Origin: Mycoplana azooxidifex
Lineage (GTDB): Bacteria > Pseudomonadota > Alphaproteobacteria > Rhizobiales > Rhizobiaceae
Length of the DNA stretch: 64,000 nucleotides
Assembly (NCBI RefSeq): GCF_014196765.1
Contig: NZ_JACIEE010000003.1
Coordinates: 310,001-374,000 of the forward strand
Direction: 5' to 3'
In this document: positions 35,700 through 45,500 of the stretch, piece by piece
Layout: each line of letters opens with the position of its first letter
Numbering within the stretch: position 1 is the stretch's first letter
The notes under the pieces: model-generated
Databases searched by the model: none
What the model was told of the DNA's origin: nothing
The model's input: the letters and a program-made list of their open reading frames with translations, nothing else
Translations under genes and position numbers: made by a program

Positions 35700-36236
35700 A
35701 TGGACGAGATCAGGATTCTGGGGCGCGACGAGGCGGCGGCACGGATCGACGAACTTGCCGACGTGCTCGTGGACTGCGTGATGGGCGGCGCCTCCGTGGG
35801 GTTCATGGCGCCCTATGGCCGCGACGACGCGCTTGCCTTCTGGCAGGGCGTGATCGCGGCGGTAGCGGACGGTTCGACGCTGCTTTTCTGCGCCGAACGG
35901 AACGGACGCATCGCCGGCACCGTGCAGGTCGGCATGCGGCAGATGCCGAACCAGGGCCACCGCGCCGACATCAAGAAGCTGCTGGTGAAGGAAAGCGAGC
36001 GCGGTCGCGGCCTGGCCCGGCGGTTGATGGAAGCGGCGGAAGGTGCGGCAGCGGCGGGCGGCAAGACGGTGCTGGTGCTCGACACGGCCACCGGCAGCCC
36101 GGCGGAGACCGTCTACCGCAAGCTCGGCTGGCAATGGGTCGGCGTCATCCCCGACTACGCCCTTTATCCCGACGGCAGCTTCTGCAGCACGACGCTGTTC
36201 TACAAGCGGGTCGGCGCAGGCGCCGCAGCGGCCTGA
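35700..36236 (+). CDS. GNAT-family N-acetyltransferase
   Basis: 178-residue acetyltransferase. Motif A is 'ESERGRGLARRLMEAAEGAAAAGG', with the preceding strand 'ADIKKLLVK' and the later 'TVYRKLGWQWVGVIPDYALYPDGSF' typical of small-molecule GNATs (the family that includes antibiotic and amine acetyltransferases). GAGGGA precedes the ATG at 35700. It begins 10 nt after the XRE-cupin gene, so the two form an operon; XRE-cupin plus GNAT pairs commonly handle a toxic amine or antibiotic-like compound. The acceptor is unknown. Confidence 0.88.
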   Translation: MDEIRILGRDEAAARIDELADVLVDCVMGGASVGFMAPYGRDDALAFWQGVIAAVADGSTLLFCAERNGRIAGTVQVGMRQMPNQGHRADIKKLLVKESERGRGLARRLMEAAEGAAAAGGKTVLVLDTATGSPAETVYRKLGWQWVGVIPDYALYPDGSFCSTTLFYKRVGAGAAAA

Positions 36237-36380
36237 TCTGTGGGGAAGACGGGCTGAACGGCACGGACTTGCGGGGCCGGCTTGCAGCGGCGCGTCACGC
36301 TGTCCCACGGTTGCATTTGCGATTGCAAACGAAAAGGTTCGGGTCCACCATCCGCCGCATCCCAACGAGGAGAGCGTGCG

Positions 36381-36611
36381 ATGGTTTTCGGACCTTTCAG
36401 GCCGCCCATCACAGAAGATGTGGCGGAAGTCATCGCCAAGGACGTGAAGGAGAGCGAGGGGCATACCCCGCCCTCCGAGACACCGATTGCCTTCATCCGG
36501 CGCAAGATCGATCCGACCGTCGCCGTCGACATGCACCCGCGCGTGCGCCGGATCCTGCTCGGCATCGTGCTGGCGATGCTCGTGCTGGTCGTCGTGCTTC
36601 TGCTGCGCTGA
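36381..36611 (+). CDS. Small single-span membrane protein
   Basis: 76-residue protein with a cytoplasmic part of about 50 residues ('ITEDVAEVIAKDVKESEGHTPPSETPIAFIRRKIDP') and a C-terminal hydrophobic helix ('ILLGIVLAMLVLVVVLLLR'), so it is a tail-anchored-like membrane protein. Function unknown. AGGAG lies a little upstream of the ATG. Its stop is 3 nt from the end of the convergent fabI gene. The frame, helix and ribosome site support it as real. Confidence 0.65.
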   Translation: MVFGPFRPPITEDVAEVIAKDVKESEGHTPPSETPIAFIRRKIDPTVAVDMHPRVRRILLGIVLAMLVLVVVLLLR

Positions 36612-36614
36612 CGG

Positions 36615-37421
36615 CTACTCGCTGTCGGCGCGGGAGAGCGTTTCAAGCGTCGGCATCGAGGTGATGTTGTAGCCGGAATCGACGTAGTGGATTTCGCCGG
36701 TGACGCCGCTCGACAGATCCGACAGCAGGTACATGGCCGAATTGCCGACGTCGTCGATGGTGACGGTGCGGCGCAGCGGCGAGTTCTTCTGCTGCCAGGA
36801 CAGCATGGCGCGGGCATCGGCGATCCCTGCGCCGGCCAGCGTGCGGATCGGGCCGGCCGAAATCGCATTGACGCGGATGCCGCGCGGGCCGTAGTCGGCA
36901 GCAAGATACCGGACCGAAGCCTCCAGCGCCGCCTTGGCGACACCCATGACGTTGTAGTTCGGCATCACCCGGACCGAGCCGCCATAGGTCAGCGTCAGCA
37001 TCGTGCCGCCCTCGCTCATCAGGTCGGCGGCGCGCCTTGCGATCTCGGTGAAGGAGAAACAGGAAATAACCATGGTGCGGGTGAAATTGTCCCGCGAGGT
37101 ATCGGCGTAGAGGCCCTTCAACTCGTTCTTGTCGGAAAAGCCGATGGCATGGACGATGAAGTCGAGCTTGCCCCAGCGCTCCTTGATATCGGCGACGACC
37201 GTGTCGACCGAGGCGACGTCCTCGACGTCGCAATGGAGCAGGAATTCCGAACCGAGCTCGGCCGCGAGCGGCTTGACGCGCTTGCCCAGCGCCTCGCCCT
37301 GATAGGTGAAGCAGAGTTCGGCACCCTGCCCCGCCAGCGCCTTCGCAATGCCCCAGGCGATGGAATGATTGTTCGCGACCCCCATGATCAGGCCGCGTTT
37401 TCCCTTCATGATCCCCGTCAT
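36615..37421 (-). CDS. fabI: Enoyl-[acyl-carrier-protein] reductase (NADH), FabI
   Basis: 268-residue short-chain dehydrogenase-type enzyme that does the last reduction of each fatty-acid elongation cycle. 'GKRGLIMGVANNHSIAWGIAKAL' is the FabI nucleotide site. The catalytic Tyr/Lys pair is Y156 and K163 in 'YNVMGVAK', with Y146 also present, at the numbering of E. coli FabI. It is the third gene of fabA-fabB-fabI, 7 nt after fabB. In S. meliloti this neighbour is annotated as a second fabI. Triclosan-type inhibitors act on this enzyme family. Confidence 0.95.
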   Translation of the reverse strand: MTGIMKGKRGLIMGVANNHSIAWGIAKALAGQGAELCFTYQGEALGKRVKPLAAELGSEFLLHCDVEDVASVDTVVADIKERWGKLDFIVHAIGFSDKNELKGLYADTSRDNFTRTMVISCFSFTEIARRAADLMSEGGTMLTLTYGGSVRVMPNYNVMGVAKAALEASVRYLAADYGPRGIRVNAISAGPIRTLAGAGIADARAMLSWQQKNSPLRRTVTIDDVGNSAMYLLSDLSSGVTGEIHYVDSGYNITSMPTLETLSRADSE

Positions 37422-37428
37422 TGGTCCG

Positions 37429-38652
37429 TTATCCGTTGTGGCGCTGGAAGACGAGCGTCGCGTTCGTCCCGCCGAAGCCGAAAGAGTTGGAAAGCGCAAT
37501 GTCGATCTTGGCATCGTCGATCCGCTTGCGCACGATCGGCATGCCTTCGAATTCCGGATCGAGTTCCTGGATATGCGCGCTCTCGCCGATGAAGCCCGCC
37601 TGCATCATCAGCAGGCTGTAGATCGATTCCTGCACGCCGGCAGCCCCCAGCGAATGGCCCGTCAGCGACTTGGTCGACTGGATGTGCGGGATCCTGTCGC
37701 CGAAGACTTCGCGGATCGCGCCGATCTCCTTGCTGTCGCCGACCGGCGTCGAGGTGCCGTGGGTGTTGATGTAGTCGATGTCGCCCTTCACGGTGGCAAG
37801 CGCCTGGCGCATGCAGCGCACGGCACCCTCGCCGGAAGGGGCGACCATGTCGTAGCCGTCCGAAGTGGCGCCGTAGCCGACGATCTCGGCATAGATCTTG
37901 GCGCCGCGTGCCTTGGCGTGTTCGAGCTCTTCCAGCACCAGCACGCCGGCGCCGCCGGCGATGACGAAGCCGTCGCGGTTGATGTCATAGGCGCGCGAGG
38001 CGGTGTCGGGCGTGTCGTTGAACTTCGAGGACATGGCGCCCATGGCGTCGAAGAGGTTAGACATCGACCAGTCGAGGTCCTCGTGGCCGCCGGCGAACAT
38101 CACGTCCTGCTTGCCCCACTGGATCATCTCGGCAGCATTGCCGATGCAATGGGCCGAGGTCGAGCAGGCCGACGAGATCGAATAGTTGACGCCATGGATC
38201 TTGAACCAGGTGGCGAGCGTCGCCGAAGCGGTGGACGACATCGCCTTCGGCACGGCGAACGGGCCGATGCGCTTGGGGCTACCGTTCTTCAGCGTGATGT
38301 CGGACGCCTCGACGATGGTGCGCGTGGACGGGCCGCCCGAGCCCATGATGATGCCGACGCGCTCGTTGGCGCCATAGTCCTTTTCCTCGAGCCCGGAATC
38401 GGCGATCGCCTGCTTCATGGCGACGTGGTTCCAGGCGCCGCCCTGCGACAGGAAGCGCATGGCGCGGCGATCCACCAGATCGGTCGTGTCGATGTTCGGC
38501 GCGCCCCACACCTGGCACTTGAAGCCGTGCTCGGCAAAATCCTTGGAGAAGCTGATGCCGGACCGGGCGTCGCGCAGCGACGACGTCACCTCGTCCGCAT
38601 TGTTGCCGATGGAAGAAACGATACCAAGACCTGTGACAACTACCCGTCTCAT
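37429..38652 (-). CDS. fabB: 3-oxoacyl-[ACP] synthase I, FabB
   Basis: 407-residue ketoacyl synthase that elongates acyl chains and is essential for unsaturated fatty acids. The nucleophile is C163 in '[12 protein letters not shown]'. The two catalytic His lie in '[11 protein letters not shown]' and '[11 protein letters not shown]'. It has the thiolase-like double fold. Length and the Cys position match E. coli FabB closely. It sits between fabA and fabI; FabA supplies the cis-3-decenoyl-ACP that FabB extends, so the operon order follows the pathway. Confidence 0.96.
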   Translation of the reverse strand: MRRVVVTGLGIVSSIGNNADEVTSSLRDARSGISFSKDFAEHGFKCQVWGAPNIDTTDLVDRRAMRFLSQGGAWNHVAMKQAIADSGLEEKDYGANERVGIIMGSGGPSTRTIVEASDITLKNGSPKRIGPFAVPKAMSSTASATLATWFKIHGVNYSISSACSTSAHCIGNAAEMIQWGKQDVMFAGGHEDLDWSMSNLFDAMGAMSSKFNDTPDTASRAYDINRDGFVIAGGAGVLVLEELEHAKARGAKIYAEIVGYGATSDGYDMVAPSGEGAVRCMRQALATVKGDIDYINTHGTSTPVGDSKEIGAIREVFGDRIPHIQSTKSLTGHSLGAAGVQESIYSLLMMQAGFIGESAHIQELDPEFEGMPIVRKRIDDAKIDIALSNSFGFGGTNATLVFQRHNG

Positions 38653-38700
38653 CTGCTTAAACCTCTGTGATCCTTTAGCCCAACTGACGCCCTTGCGGCG

Positions 38701-39216
38701 TCAGGCGGCCTTTTCCTTCGACAGGCCGACGCGCAGGTCGGTTGCCTGGTAAATAGTCTCGCCATCGGCCTTGAGCCAGCCATCGGCCGTACCGAGCACG
38801 AGCCTGCCGCGCATGACGCGCTTGAAATCTATCCCGTACTGCAGAAGCTTGGTGTGCGGGCGGACCATGCCCTTGAACTTCACCTCTCCGGTGGAGAGCG
38901 CCATGCCGCGCCCCTCTTCACCAAGCCACCCGAGGAAGAATCCCGTCAACTGCCACATGCCGTCCAGCCCGAGGCAGCCCGGCATGATGGGGTTACCCTC
39001 GAAATGGCAGGGAAAATACCAATCGTCGGGCTTCACATCGTATTCTGCACGAATGAAGCCCTTGTCGAACGCTCCGCCCGTTTCCGAGATCTCGGTGATG
39101 CGGTGAACCATGAGCATCGGCGGCAGCGGAAGCTGCGCGTTCCCGGGGCCAAACAGTTCGCCGTGTGCACAGGTGAGGATCTCTTCGTAGGTGAAGCTCG
39201 ATTGCCTGGTCGTCAT
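38701..39216 (-). CDS. fabA: 3-hydroxydecanoyl-ACP dehydratase/isomerase, FabA
   Basis: 171-residue hotdog enzyme that dehydrates 3-hydroxydecanoyl-ACP and isomerises trans-2 to cis-3-decenoyl-ACP, the branch point to unsaturated fatty acids. The active-site residues are H71 in '[12 protein letters not shown]' and D85 in 'GLDGMWQ', as expected for FabA. It is the first gene of fabA-fabB-fabI, divergent from irr with 316 nt between. A small perfect-stem hairpin lies at its stop codon (38684-38702) before fabB. Confidence 0.97.
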   Translation of the reverse strand: MTTRQSSFTYEEILTCAHGELFGPGNAQLPLPPMLMVHRITEISETGGAFDKGFIRAEYDVKPDDWYFPCHFEGNPIMPGCLGLDGMWQLTGFFLGWLGEEGRGMALSTGEVKFKGMVRPHTKLLQYGIDFKRVMRGRLVLGTADGWLKADGETIYQATDLRVGLSKEKAA

Positions 39217-39532
39217 GGGCTGTTTCTTCCCGGTCCTTGGTTCTTTGTTCTAGCTTTAGTGCAGGATGAGGCCAAAATGAAGCATTGGCCACTCGCCGCG
39301 CCGGCTGTGCCCGGCCTCCCCACAAGGGGAATGCCGGAGTGGATTTTGCGTTCCGCATACATGATGACCGGCCGGACAGCTAGTCCAAAGTGCCGGGTGG
39401 CGGCCAAAGCATTGGTTTTCCGCATCCTGCAACATTGTCGCTCCTCGCAAAACTATTGAATCCGCTCGCCGCAAAAGTTATATCGAAACGTCAAGATTGT
39501 TCTGCAAGATCAGGCGAACGGATTCGTCACCC
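39217..39532. other. fabA-irr divergent intergenic region
   Basis: 316 nt with the irr promoter (39456-39484) and, on the other side, the unassigned fabA promoter. A TTCTAGCTTTAG stretch near 39248 weakly recalls an iron-control element half site but has no symmetric partner. No gene or RNA was seen. Confidence 0.5.
39456..39484 (+). promoter_or_regulatory. Promoter of irr
   Basis: TTGAAT at 39456-39461, 17-nt spacer, TATATC at 39479-39484. Transcription would start near 39491, giving a leader of about 42 nt to the ATG at 39533. This also argues against the in-frame TTG at 39497 as the start. Confidence 0.6.
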
Positions 39533-39955
39533 ATGGTGCATGTCAAAGAATTGAGCATAGAGACCCGGTTGCGGGACTGTGGCCTTCGGCCCACGCGTCA
39601 GCGCATCGCGCTGGCCGACCTCCTCTTTGCGAAGGGCGACCGGCACCTGACGGTGGAAGAACTGCACGAGGAAGCTGTCGATGCCGGCGTGCCGGTTTCG
39701 CTGGCGACGGTCTACAACACCCTCCATCAGTTCACGGAAGCCGGGCTCGTCCGCGTCCTTGCCGTCGAGGGCTCGCGCACCTATTTCGATACCAACATCT
39801 CCGACCATCACCATTTCTTCGTCGAGGGCGACAACGAGGTGCTGGACATTCCGGTCAGCAGCATCGAGATCGGCAATCTGCCGGAGCCGCCGGAAGGCAT
39901 GGAGATCGCCCATGTCGACGTCATCATCCGCCTGCGGGCCAAGAAGAACCGCTGA
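39533..39955 (+). CDS. irr: Iron response regulator Irr (Fur family)
   Basis: 140-residue Fur-superfamily regulator. The N-terminal winged helix includes 'LRPTRQRIALADLLFAKGDRHLTVEELHEEAVDAGVPVSLATVYNTL'. The dimer domain has the triple His 'DHHHFFVEGDNEVLDIP' that Irr uses for heme. The Cys-Pro heme motif of Bradyrhizobium Irr is absent, as in other Rhizobiaceae. Irr represses iron-consuming genes when heme is low. The position next to fabA is the same as in S. meliloti. The ATG at 39533 is chosen from the promoter position. Confidence 0.93.
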   Translation: MVHVKELSIETRLRDCGLRPTRQRIALADLLFAKGDRHLTVEELHEEAVDAGVPVSLATVYNTLHQFTEAGLVRVLAVEGSRTYFDTNISDHHHFFVEGDNEVLDIPVSSIEIGNLPEPPEGMEIAHVDVIIRLRAKKNR

Positions 39956-40000
39956 CGGCGTCCAGCCCAGCCGGCCGACATTCCCGTAACGTGAACCGTC

Positions 40001-40636
40001 CTACATGACATCGTCTGGATGACGTCCGGGTTGATGCCTGTAGACCGGGATGCGCCAGGCGAAGCGCAGGGCGCCGCCGCGCACGCCGAAGGCCACTAGC
40101 GCGCCGATCACTGAAGCCACCGAGAGAGGCACTCCTGCGAATGTCAGCGCCGTGAAGGCCGCGGCGCCCCCGAGCGCTGCCGTCACATAGATCTCCGGGC
40201 GCAGCAGCACGGAGGGCTCGCCGGCGAGCAGGTCACGGAGGATGCCGCCGACGCTGGCCGTCATGACGCCGGTGGTGATCGCCACCGTCGGCGAACCGGT
40301 AGCCGCAAGCCCCTTCGCCGCCCCCATGACACTGTAGGCCGAAAGACCGATCGCATCGAGCCACAACAGCATGCGATAACGCGATTCGAACAGATGCGCG
40401 GTGAAATAGAACAGAAGCCCGACGCCGACGCAGACCAGCAGATAGGTCGGGTTCGTTACCCAGAACACCGGCGCAGCGCCGAGCACGAGATCACGGAAGG
40501 TGCCGCCGCCGACACCGGTCACGGCCGCCAGGAAGAGAAAGCCGATGATGTCGAGCTGCTTGCGAGAGGCCGCCAGCGCCCCGGTCGCGGCGAAGACCGC
40601 AACGCCCGCATAGTCGAGCAACTCCAGGATCGTCAC
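40001..40636 (-). CDS. TRIC-family cation channel protein (UPF0126)
   Basis: 211-residue inner-membrane protein with seven hydrophobic helices. It has two repeats each containing a Gly-rich kink: 'VTGVGGGTFRDLVLG' and 'MTASVGGILRDLLAGE'. These 'GG..RD' motifs mark bacterial relatives of the trimeric intracellular cation channels, which conduct K+ or Na+. It starts at GTG 40636 with GGGAGG at good spacing. It is convergent with irr. The physiological role in bacteria is unclear. Confidence 0.9.
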   Translation of the reverse strand: MTILELLDYAGVAVFAATGALAASRKQLDIIGFLFLAAVTGVGGGTFRDLVLGAAPVFWVTNPTYLLVCVGVGLLFYFTAHLFESRYRMLLWLDAIGLSAYSVMGAAKGLAATGSPTVAITTGVMTASVGGILRDLLAGEPSVLLRPEIYVTAALGGAAAFTALTFAGVPLSVASVIGALVAFGVRGGALRFAWRIPVYRHQPGRHPDDVM

Positions 40637-40772
40637 GCATCCCTCCCTTCACGGTCCGCAGCCAAGCCTCGCGACAGCTTGGTCGGGCAAAGATGCAGCC
40701 TGTATTGCCCGGGGCGCCAGGTCGACGCCTCGCGCTATCTTGACCGATCCGGATATCAAGGAAAGGCCCTGC

Positions 40773-41249
40773 ATGATGTTTTCCCGTCCGGCGCTTCGCA
40801 ATCTCCTGTTGGCCGTCGCGTTGCTTTTCCCCGCGGCCGCCCATGCTGCGCCGATTCTCGACGACGCTGTCGCCCACGAGAAGGCGGCGGTGGCCGGGCA
40901 ATGCAAGGCGGCGACCTATGGCAGCGACTTCGCCCGCGTTATCGACTTCAACAATGACGGGCTCGACGACGTCATCACCAACCTGGGCGCCGTCAATTGC
41001 GACGGGGACGACGGCAAGCTCTGCGGCGAGGTCGGCTGCCCGCACAATTTCTACGTCGGCATCGCCGAGGGCGGTTTCGTGCTGATCGGCAGCGCCGATC
41101 TCTACGGCTACGAGTTGAAGAAGCGCTACGGCAACCTCGTCTTCGAAATGAAGGCGAATGCCGTTTCCTGTAACCGCGACGACGGCGAATACTGCACCAT
41201 CACCACTCGGGTCCGGGGCCTGCGCTTCGACACCATCTCCAAGAGGTGA
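40773..41249 (+). CDS. Secreted protein with a calcium-loop-like motif
   Basis: 158-residue protein with a signal peptide (hydrophobic core about 9-19, cut after 'AHA' near 24). The mature part has 'DFNNDGLDD' (about residues 57-65), which fits the D-x-N-x-D-G-x-x-D calcium loop of VCBS/FG-GAP-like repeats. Seven Cys probably form disulphides, for example 'NCDGDDGKLCGEVGC'. Location is periplasmic or outer surface. No family with known function was recognised. The ATG at 40773 is followed by a second ATG; AAGGAAAGG is upstream. Confidence 0.75.
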   Translation: MMFSRPALRNLLLAVALLFPAAAHAAPILDDAVAHEKAAVAGQCKAATYGSDFARVIDFNNDGLDDVITNLGAVNCDGDDGKLCGEVGCPHNFYVGIAEGGFVLIGSADLYGYELKKRYGNLVFEMKANAVSCNRDDGEYCTITTRVRGLRFDTISKR

Positions 41250-41256
41250 GGCCGGC

Positions 41257-42048
41257 TCACTCCGGCAGGATCGTCTCCGTACGGCCTGCCAGATAGTAGG
41301 CCGCGAGTCCGATCCATTCGCGGATGGCAGTGGTGGTCAACTGCGCATTCGACGACGGTTGGGTGAAGTCAAACTCCAGCGACGCCACGCCGCTCGTGCG
41401 GTAATCGGTCGGCCAGGGGACGACCGCCAGGCCTGCCTTGCGAAACAGTCCCATGGCGCGCGGCATGTGGAAGGCGGAGGTCACGAGCAGGCAATTGTCG
41501 AGCCCGTCGTGCACGAGCAGGTCCTTGGTGTTTTCGACGTTTTCGAAGGTGGTGCGCGAGGTCTCCTCCTGGATCAGCCGGGTCGGCGATATGCCGTAGG
41601 CGGCGAAGAAGGCCGCCGACACCGTGGCGTCGCCGGCATAGCGGCCGCTGAAGGAACCGTCACCGCCGGAAACCAGCACCCGGGCTTCGGGATAGGCCTG
41701 CAGCAGGCGCAGTGTTTCGACGAAGCGATCGCCGGCCTGGTTCATCTCGACGCCGCCGCGGGCGGCGATCACCTCGGCCTCGAAGCTGCCGCCCAGCACG
41801 ATGATGCATTGCGGCCCGGCGACGGGCAGCACGGAGCGGGCGAACCTGCCTTCCAACGCCTGCAGCATGACCGTGCCGGCGCTGGTATAGAGCGTGACGA
41901 AGAGGATGGCGGCAGAGAGCAGCATGAAGGCCGCCTGCAGGCGCCTGCGCCCGAGCCAGCCGAGCAGGAAAGCGATAACGATGGCGAAGAAGGCCAGGGA
42001 GAGCGGCTGCGCCGCCAGCCAGAAGAACTTCGATGCGTAATAGCTCAA
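41257..42048 (-). CDS. YdcF-family (DUF218) membrane protein
   Basis: 263-residue protein with two N-terminal membrane helices (about 13-30 and 38-58) and a DUF218/YdcF domain. The domain has 'CIIVLGGSFEAEV', 'VLVSGGDGSFSG' and a catalytic-like Glu/His region 'ETSRTTFENVENTKDLL', then 'LLVTSAFHMPRAMGLFRKAGL'. Related proteins (SanA, ElyC) act in envelope and peptidoglycan or lipid-carrier homeostasis. It starts with TTG at 42048; no better ATG exists in frame. The gene is only 7 nt from the end of the convergent secreted-protein gene. Confidence 0.87.
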   Translation of the reverse strand: MSYYASKFFWLAAQPLSLAFFAIVIAFLLGWLGRRRLQAAFMLLSAAILFVTLYTSAGTVMLQALEGRFARSVLPVAGPQCIIVLGGSFEAEVIAARGGVEMNQAGDRFVETLRLLQAYPEARVLVSGGDGSFSGRYAGDATVSAAFFAAYGISPTRLIQEETSRTTFENVENTKDLLVHDGLDNCLLVTSAFHMPRAMGLFRKAGLAVVPWPTDYRTSGVASLEFDFTQPSSNAQLTTTAIREWIGLAAYYLAGRTETILPE

Positions 42049-42220
42049 TGATGCCCCGTGGGTCTCGCCCGTCCGGCGGAATGCCGAATCGCTGCCGGCA
42101 AGGCAATCACGTCGCGCGCGTCATGAAAAGGATGCACAGGGTCCAGGTCCATGACATCGAGGTGATCGCCTGCCGATGAACCTTGCCGCCGCGGATCGGG
42201 CCAGCCACCGGGGTGAAGGC

Positions 42221-43237
42221 TTAGCGCCGGCCCCACAGGACCTTGAAACGCGCATTGCGGCAGACTTCGCCGCTCTCCTTGAAGGCTTCCTTGAGCACCG
42301 GCTCGTAGGGCAGGCCGCGATTGGCGACGAGCAGGAGGCGGCCGCCTACCTTGAGCGACTTCGCCGCCATGCGGATCATGCCGGCACCCAGCCCGTGGTC
42401 GGCCGCGTGGCCTTCGTGGAACGGCGGGTTCATGACGATCAGGTCGTAGTGGTCGCGCGGCGGCTCGGCGGTCAGGTCCTGCCAGTAGAAGCGGGCTGGC
42501 ACATCCGGGCAGTTCTCGGCCATGTTCTCCTTTGCCGCCTCGAGCGCGTTGTAGTCGGCCTCGAACAGGTCGACACCCTTCAGGCCGGGCGCACGCTCGG
42601 CAAGGAGCACGGCGAGATAGCCCCATCCGGCGCCGAAATCGGCGGCGTGGCCGCGGAAATCCTCCGGGATGCGGGTTGCGAGCAGTTCCGAGCCCTCGTC
42701 GATGCGATCGTGCGAGAACATGCCGGGGGCGGCCGTGAAGCGGCCCGCGACGCGAACGGCTTGCGAGGACAGCGCCTTGACCGGCTCGTCGACATCCGCC
42801 GGACGCGCGAACCAGAAGGCGACGCCATGGTATTTCGGCGCGTGGTCGCCGCCGAAGCCGAAGCGGTCGATGCGCTTGCGCAGCGACTGGATGCCGTCCC
42901 CCTTGCCGCCGGCAATCACGATTGGCCCGCCCGCACGCACGCGCTGCAGCGCCTCGGCGATGCGGTTCTCGTTTTCGCCCTTGTGCTTGCCGCAGAGCAC
43001 CAGCGCGCCGTCATAACCCGCGCCCTCGATCGTCGGCGTCACGCTTGCGCGCGCGGCCTCGAGTGCCCGGTAGAGCGGACGGAGCGGCTGCACGGCATCG
43101 ATCCCGGCGGCAAAACCCTCGGGCAGGCGCTGCCCCGCCTCGGCCCCCAGGAAGAGGAAGCGCTGCCCCTCGCCCGGAAGATCCACCAGACCGGCGGCGA
43201 AGGGATGGTAGAGGGTCTTAAGCGCGTCGCGGCTCAT
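42221..43237 (-). CDS. RsmC-like class I methyltransferase
   Basis: 338-residue protein with two methyltransferase-like halves. The N-terminal half is degenerate. The C-terminal half has the SAM site 'HAADFGAGWGYLAVLLAERAP' and the base-methylation motif 'NPPFHEG'. This is the plan of RsmC (16S rRNA m2G1207) and RlmG; RsmC is favoured by the family layout. It should act on 16S rRNA in the cytoplasm. It lies between ydcF and pnp on the same strand, with the pnp terminator in front of it, so it has its own promoter. Confidence 0.88.
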   Translation of the reverse strand: MSRDALKTLYHPFAAGLVDLPGEGQRFLFLGAEAGQRLPEGFAAGIDAVQPLRPLYRALEAARASVTPTIEGAGYDGALVLCGKHKGENENRIAEALQRVRAGGPIVIAGGKGDGIQSLRKRIDRFGFGGDHAPKYHGVAFWFARPADVDEPVKALSSQAVRVAGRFTAAPGMFSHDRIDEGSELLATRIPEDFRGHAADFGAGWGYLAVLLAERAPGLKGVDLFEADYNALEAAKENMAENCPDVPARFYWQDLTAEPPRDHYDLIVMNPPFHEGHAADHGLGAGMIRMAAKSLKVGGRLLLVANRGLPYEPVLKEAFKESGEVCRNARFKVLWGRR

Positions 43238-43302
43238 CGGGTGATCTCTTTGGGGGCTGGCGCGGCAGGTCCCGCGTCGATGGGAAAACGTGTGCTGATA
43301 CG

Positions 43303-43335
43303 AAAAGGGGCGCGGAACATACCGCTCCGCGCCCC
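43303..43335 (-). terminator. Terminator of pnp
   Basis: Ten-base GC-rich arms (43326-43335 with 43307-43316, 9-nt loop), followed on the minus strand by TTTT (43306-43303). It lies about 20 nt beyond the pnp stop codon. Confidence 0.85.
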
Positions 43336-43355
43336 GTTTATTGGTAAGTCAGAGC

Positions 43356-45500
43356 TTACTCGGCAGCTTCGCCGCCGTCGCTCTTCTTCTCGCCGGCCAG
43401 TTCCTTGCCGGTCGCCTGGTCGACGACCTTCATGGAGAGGCGGACCTTGCCGCGCTCGTCGAAGCCCATCAGCTTGACCCAGACCTTGTCGCCTTCCTTG
43501 ACGACGTCGGAGGTCTTGGCGACCCGCTCGGAAGCGAGCTGCGAGATGTGCACGAGGCCGTCACGCGGGCCGAAGAAGTTGACGAAGGCGCCGAAGTCGG
43601 CGGTCTTGACGACCGTGCCCTCGTAGATCTGGCCGACTTCCGGTTCTGCGACGATCGAGTGGATCCACTTGCGGGCCGCTTCGATCTCCTTGGCCGAGGA
43701 CGACGCGATCTTGATCGTGCCGTCGTCTTCGATGTTGACCTTGGCGCCGGTCTTTTCGACGATCTCGCGGATGACCTTGCCGCCCGAGCCGATGACTTCG
43801 CGGATCTTGTCGACCGGGATGTTCATCACTTCGATGCGGGGCGCGAATTCGCCGAGTTCCGAACGGCCTTCGGTGATGGCGCTGGCCATTTCGCCGAGGA
43901 TGTGCTTGCGGCCGCCCTGTGCCTGGCTGAGTGCGACCTTCATGATCTCTTCGGTGATCCCGGCGATCTTGATGTCCATCTGCAGCGAGGTGATGCCGTC
44001 GGCTGTGCCTGCGACCTTGAAGTCCATGTCGCCGAGGTGATCCTCGTCACCGAGAATGTCGGAGAGAACGGCGAAACGGTCGCCTTCGAGGATCAGGCCC
44101 ATGGCGATACCGGCGACCGGCTTTGCCAGCGGAACGCCTGCGTCCATCAGGGCGAGCGAGGTGCCGCAGACGGTTGCCATCGAGGACGAGCCGTTGGACT
44201 CGGTGATCTCGGAGACGACGCGCAGCGTGTAGGGGAACTGGTCGGCAGTCGGCAGCATCGGACGGATGGCGCGCCATGCGAGCTTGCCATGGCCGATTTC
44301 GCGGCGGCCCGGGGAGCCCATGCGGCCCGTTTCACCGACCGAGTAGGGCGGGAAGTTGTAATGGAGCAGGAAGCGTTCCTTGTACATGCCGGTCAGGCTG
44401 TCGACGTACTGCTCGTCTTCGCCGGTGCCAAGCGTGGCGACGACGATTGCCTGCGTTTCACCGCGGGTGAACAGGGCCGAACCGTGGGTGCGCGGCAGGA
44501 TGCCGACTTCGGAAACGATCGTGCGAACCGTATCGAGATCGCGGCCGTCGATGCGGCTCTTGGTGTCGAGGATGTTCCAGCGGACGATCTTGGCCTGCAG
44601 GTGCTTGAAGACGGCGCCGATGACTTCGGCGGTGTACTTCGGCTCGACGCCCTCGGGGAAGAAATGCGCCTTGACCTTGGCCTTGACGGCGTCGACGGCA
44701 GCGTAGCGATCAGCCTTCTGGGTGATCTTGTAGGCAGCGCGCAGTTCGGTCTCGGCCAGGCCGAGCATTTCGGCTTCGAGTTCCGAATGATCTTCCGGGG
44801 TGAAGTCACGCGGTTCCTTGGCAGCCACTTCGGCGAGCTTGATGATCGCGTCGATGACCGGCTGGAAACCCTTATGGCCGAACATGACGGCGCCGAGCAT
44901 GACGTCTTCGTTCAGTTCCTTGGCTTCCGATTCCACCATCAGGACGGCGTCCTGGGTGCCGGCGACGACGAGGTCGAGAACCGATTCGTCCATCTCGTCG
45001 AGATGCGGGTTCAGAACGTATTCGCCGTTGATGTAGCCGACGCGTGCGCCGCCGACCGGGCCCATGAAGGGAACGCCGGAAAGCGTCAGCGCGGCGGAAG
45101 CTGCGACCATCGACAGGACGTCGGGATCGTTCTCAAGGTCGTGCTGGACAACGGTGACGACGACCTGGGTGTCGTTCTTGTAGCCTTCCGGGAAGAGCGG
45201 GCGGATCGGACGGTCGATCAGGCGGGAAACCAGGGTTTCCTTTTCCGACGGACGGCCTTCGCGCTTGAAGTAGCCGCCCGGGATCTTGCCGGCGGCGTAG
45301 GTCTTTTCCTGGTAGTTGACGGTGAGCGGGAAGAAGTCCTGGCCCGCCTTCGGCGCCTTGGCCGACACGACGGTGGCGAGAACCACGGTCTCGCCGTAGG
45401 TGGCGAGAACGGCGCCGTCAGCCTGGCGAGCGATCTTGCCGGTCTCGAGCTTGAGCGGACGACCCGCCCATTCGATTTCAACCGTATGGGTATCGAACAT
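43356..45500 (-). CDS. pnp: Polyribonucleotide nucleotidyltransferase (PNPase)
   Basis: 714-residue phosphorolytic 3'-5' exoribonuclease, part of the RNA degradosome. Two RNase PH domains (about 1-215 and 300-540) are separated by a helical domain. The second holds '[13 protein letters not shown]' and the catalytic '[17 protein letters not shown]' Asp residues. A KH domain ('[26 protein letters not shown]') and an S1 domain ('[28 protein letters not shown]') follow. It follows rpsO, separated by the rpsO terminator and about 310 nt, so it is read both by read-through and probably from its own promoter. Confidence 0.98.
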   Translation of the reverse strand: MFDTHTVEIEWAGRPLKLETGKIARQADGAVLATYGETVVLATVVSAKAPKAGQDFFPLTVNYQEKTYAAGKIPGGYFKREGRPSEKETLVSRLIDRPIRPLFPEGYKNDTQVVVTVVQHDLENDPDVLSMVAASAALTLSGVPFMGPVGGARVGYINGEYVLNPHLDEMDESVLDLVVAGTQDAVLMVESEAKELNEDVMLGAVMFGHKGFQPVIDAIIKLAEVAAKEPRDFTPEDHSELEAEMLGLAETELRAAYKITQKADRYAAVDAVKAKVKAHFFPEGVEPKYTAEVIGAVFKHLQAKIVRWNILDTKSRIDGRDLDTVRTIVSEVGILPRTHGSALFTRGETQAIVVATLGTGEDEQYVDSLTGMYKERFLLHYNFPPYSVGETGRMGSPGRREIGHGKLAWRAIRPMLPTADQFPYTLRVVSEITESNGSSSMATVCGTSLALMDAGVPLAKPVAGIAMGLILEGDRFAVLSDILGDEDHLGDMDFKVAGTADGITSLQMDIKIAGITEEIMKVALSQAQGGRKHILGEMASAITEGRSELGEFAPRIEVMNIPVDKIREVIGSGGKVIREIVEKTGAKVNIEDDGTIKIASSSAKEIEAARKWIHSIVAEPEVGQIYEGTVVKTADFGAFVNFFGPRDGLVHISQLASERVAKTSDVVKEGDKVWVKLMGFDERGKVRLSMKVVDQATGKELAGEKKSDGGEAAE

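Noticed and set aside
39240-39260. Iron-control element near fabA
   Set aside because: Only one half (TTCTAG) fits; there is no symmetric TTTAGAA partner, so Irr control of fabA is not claimed.
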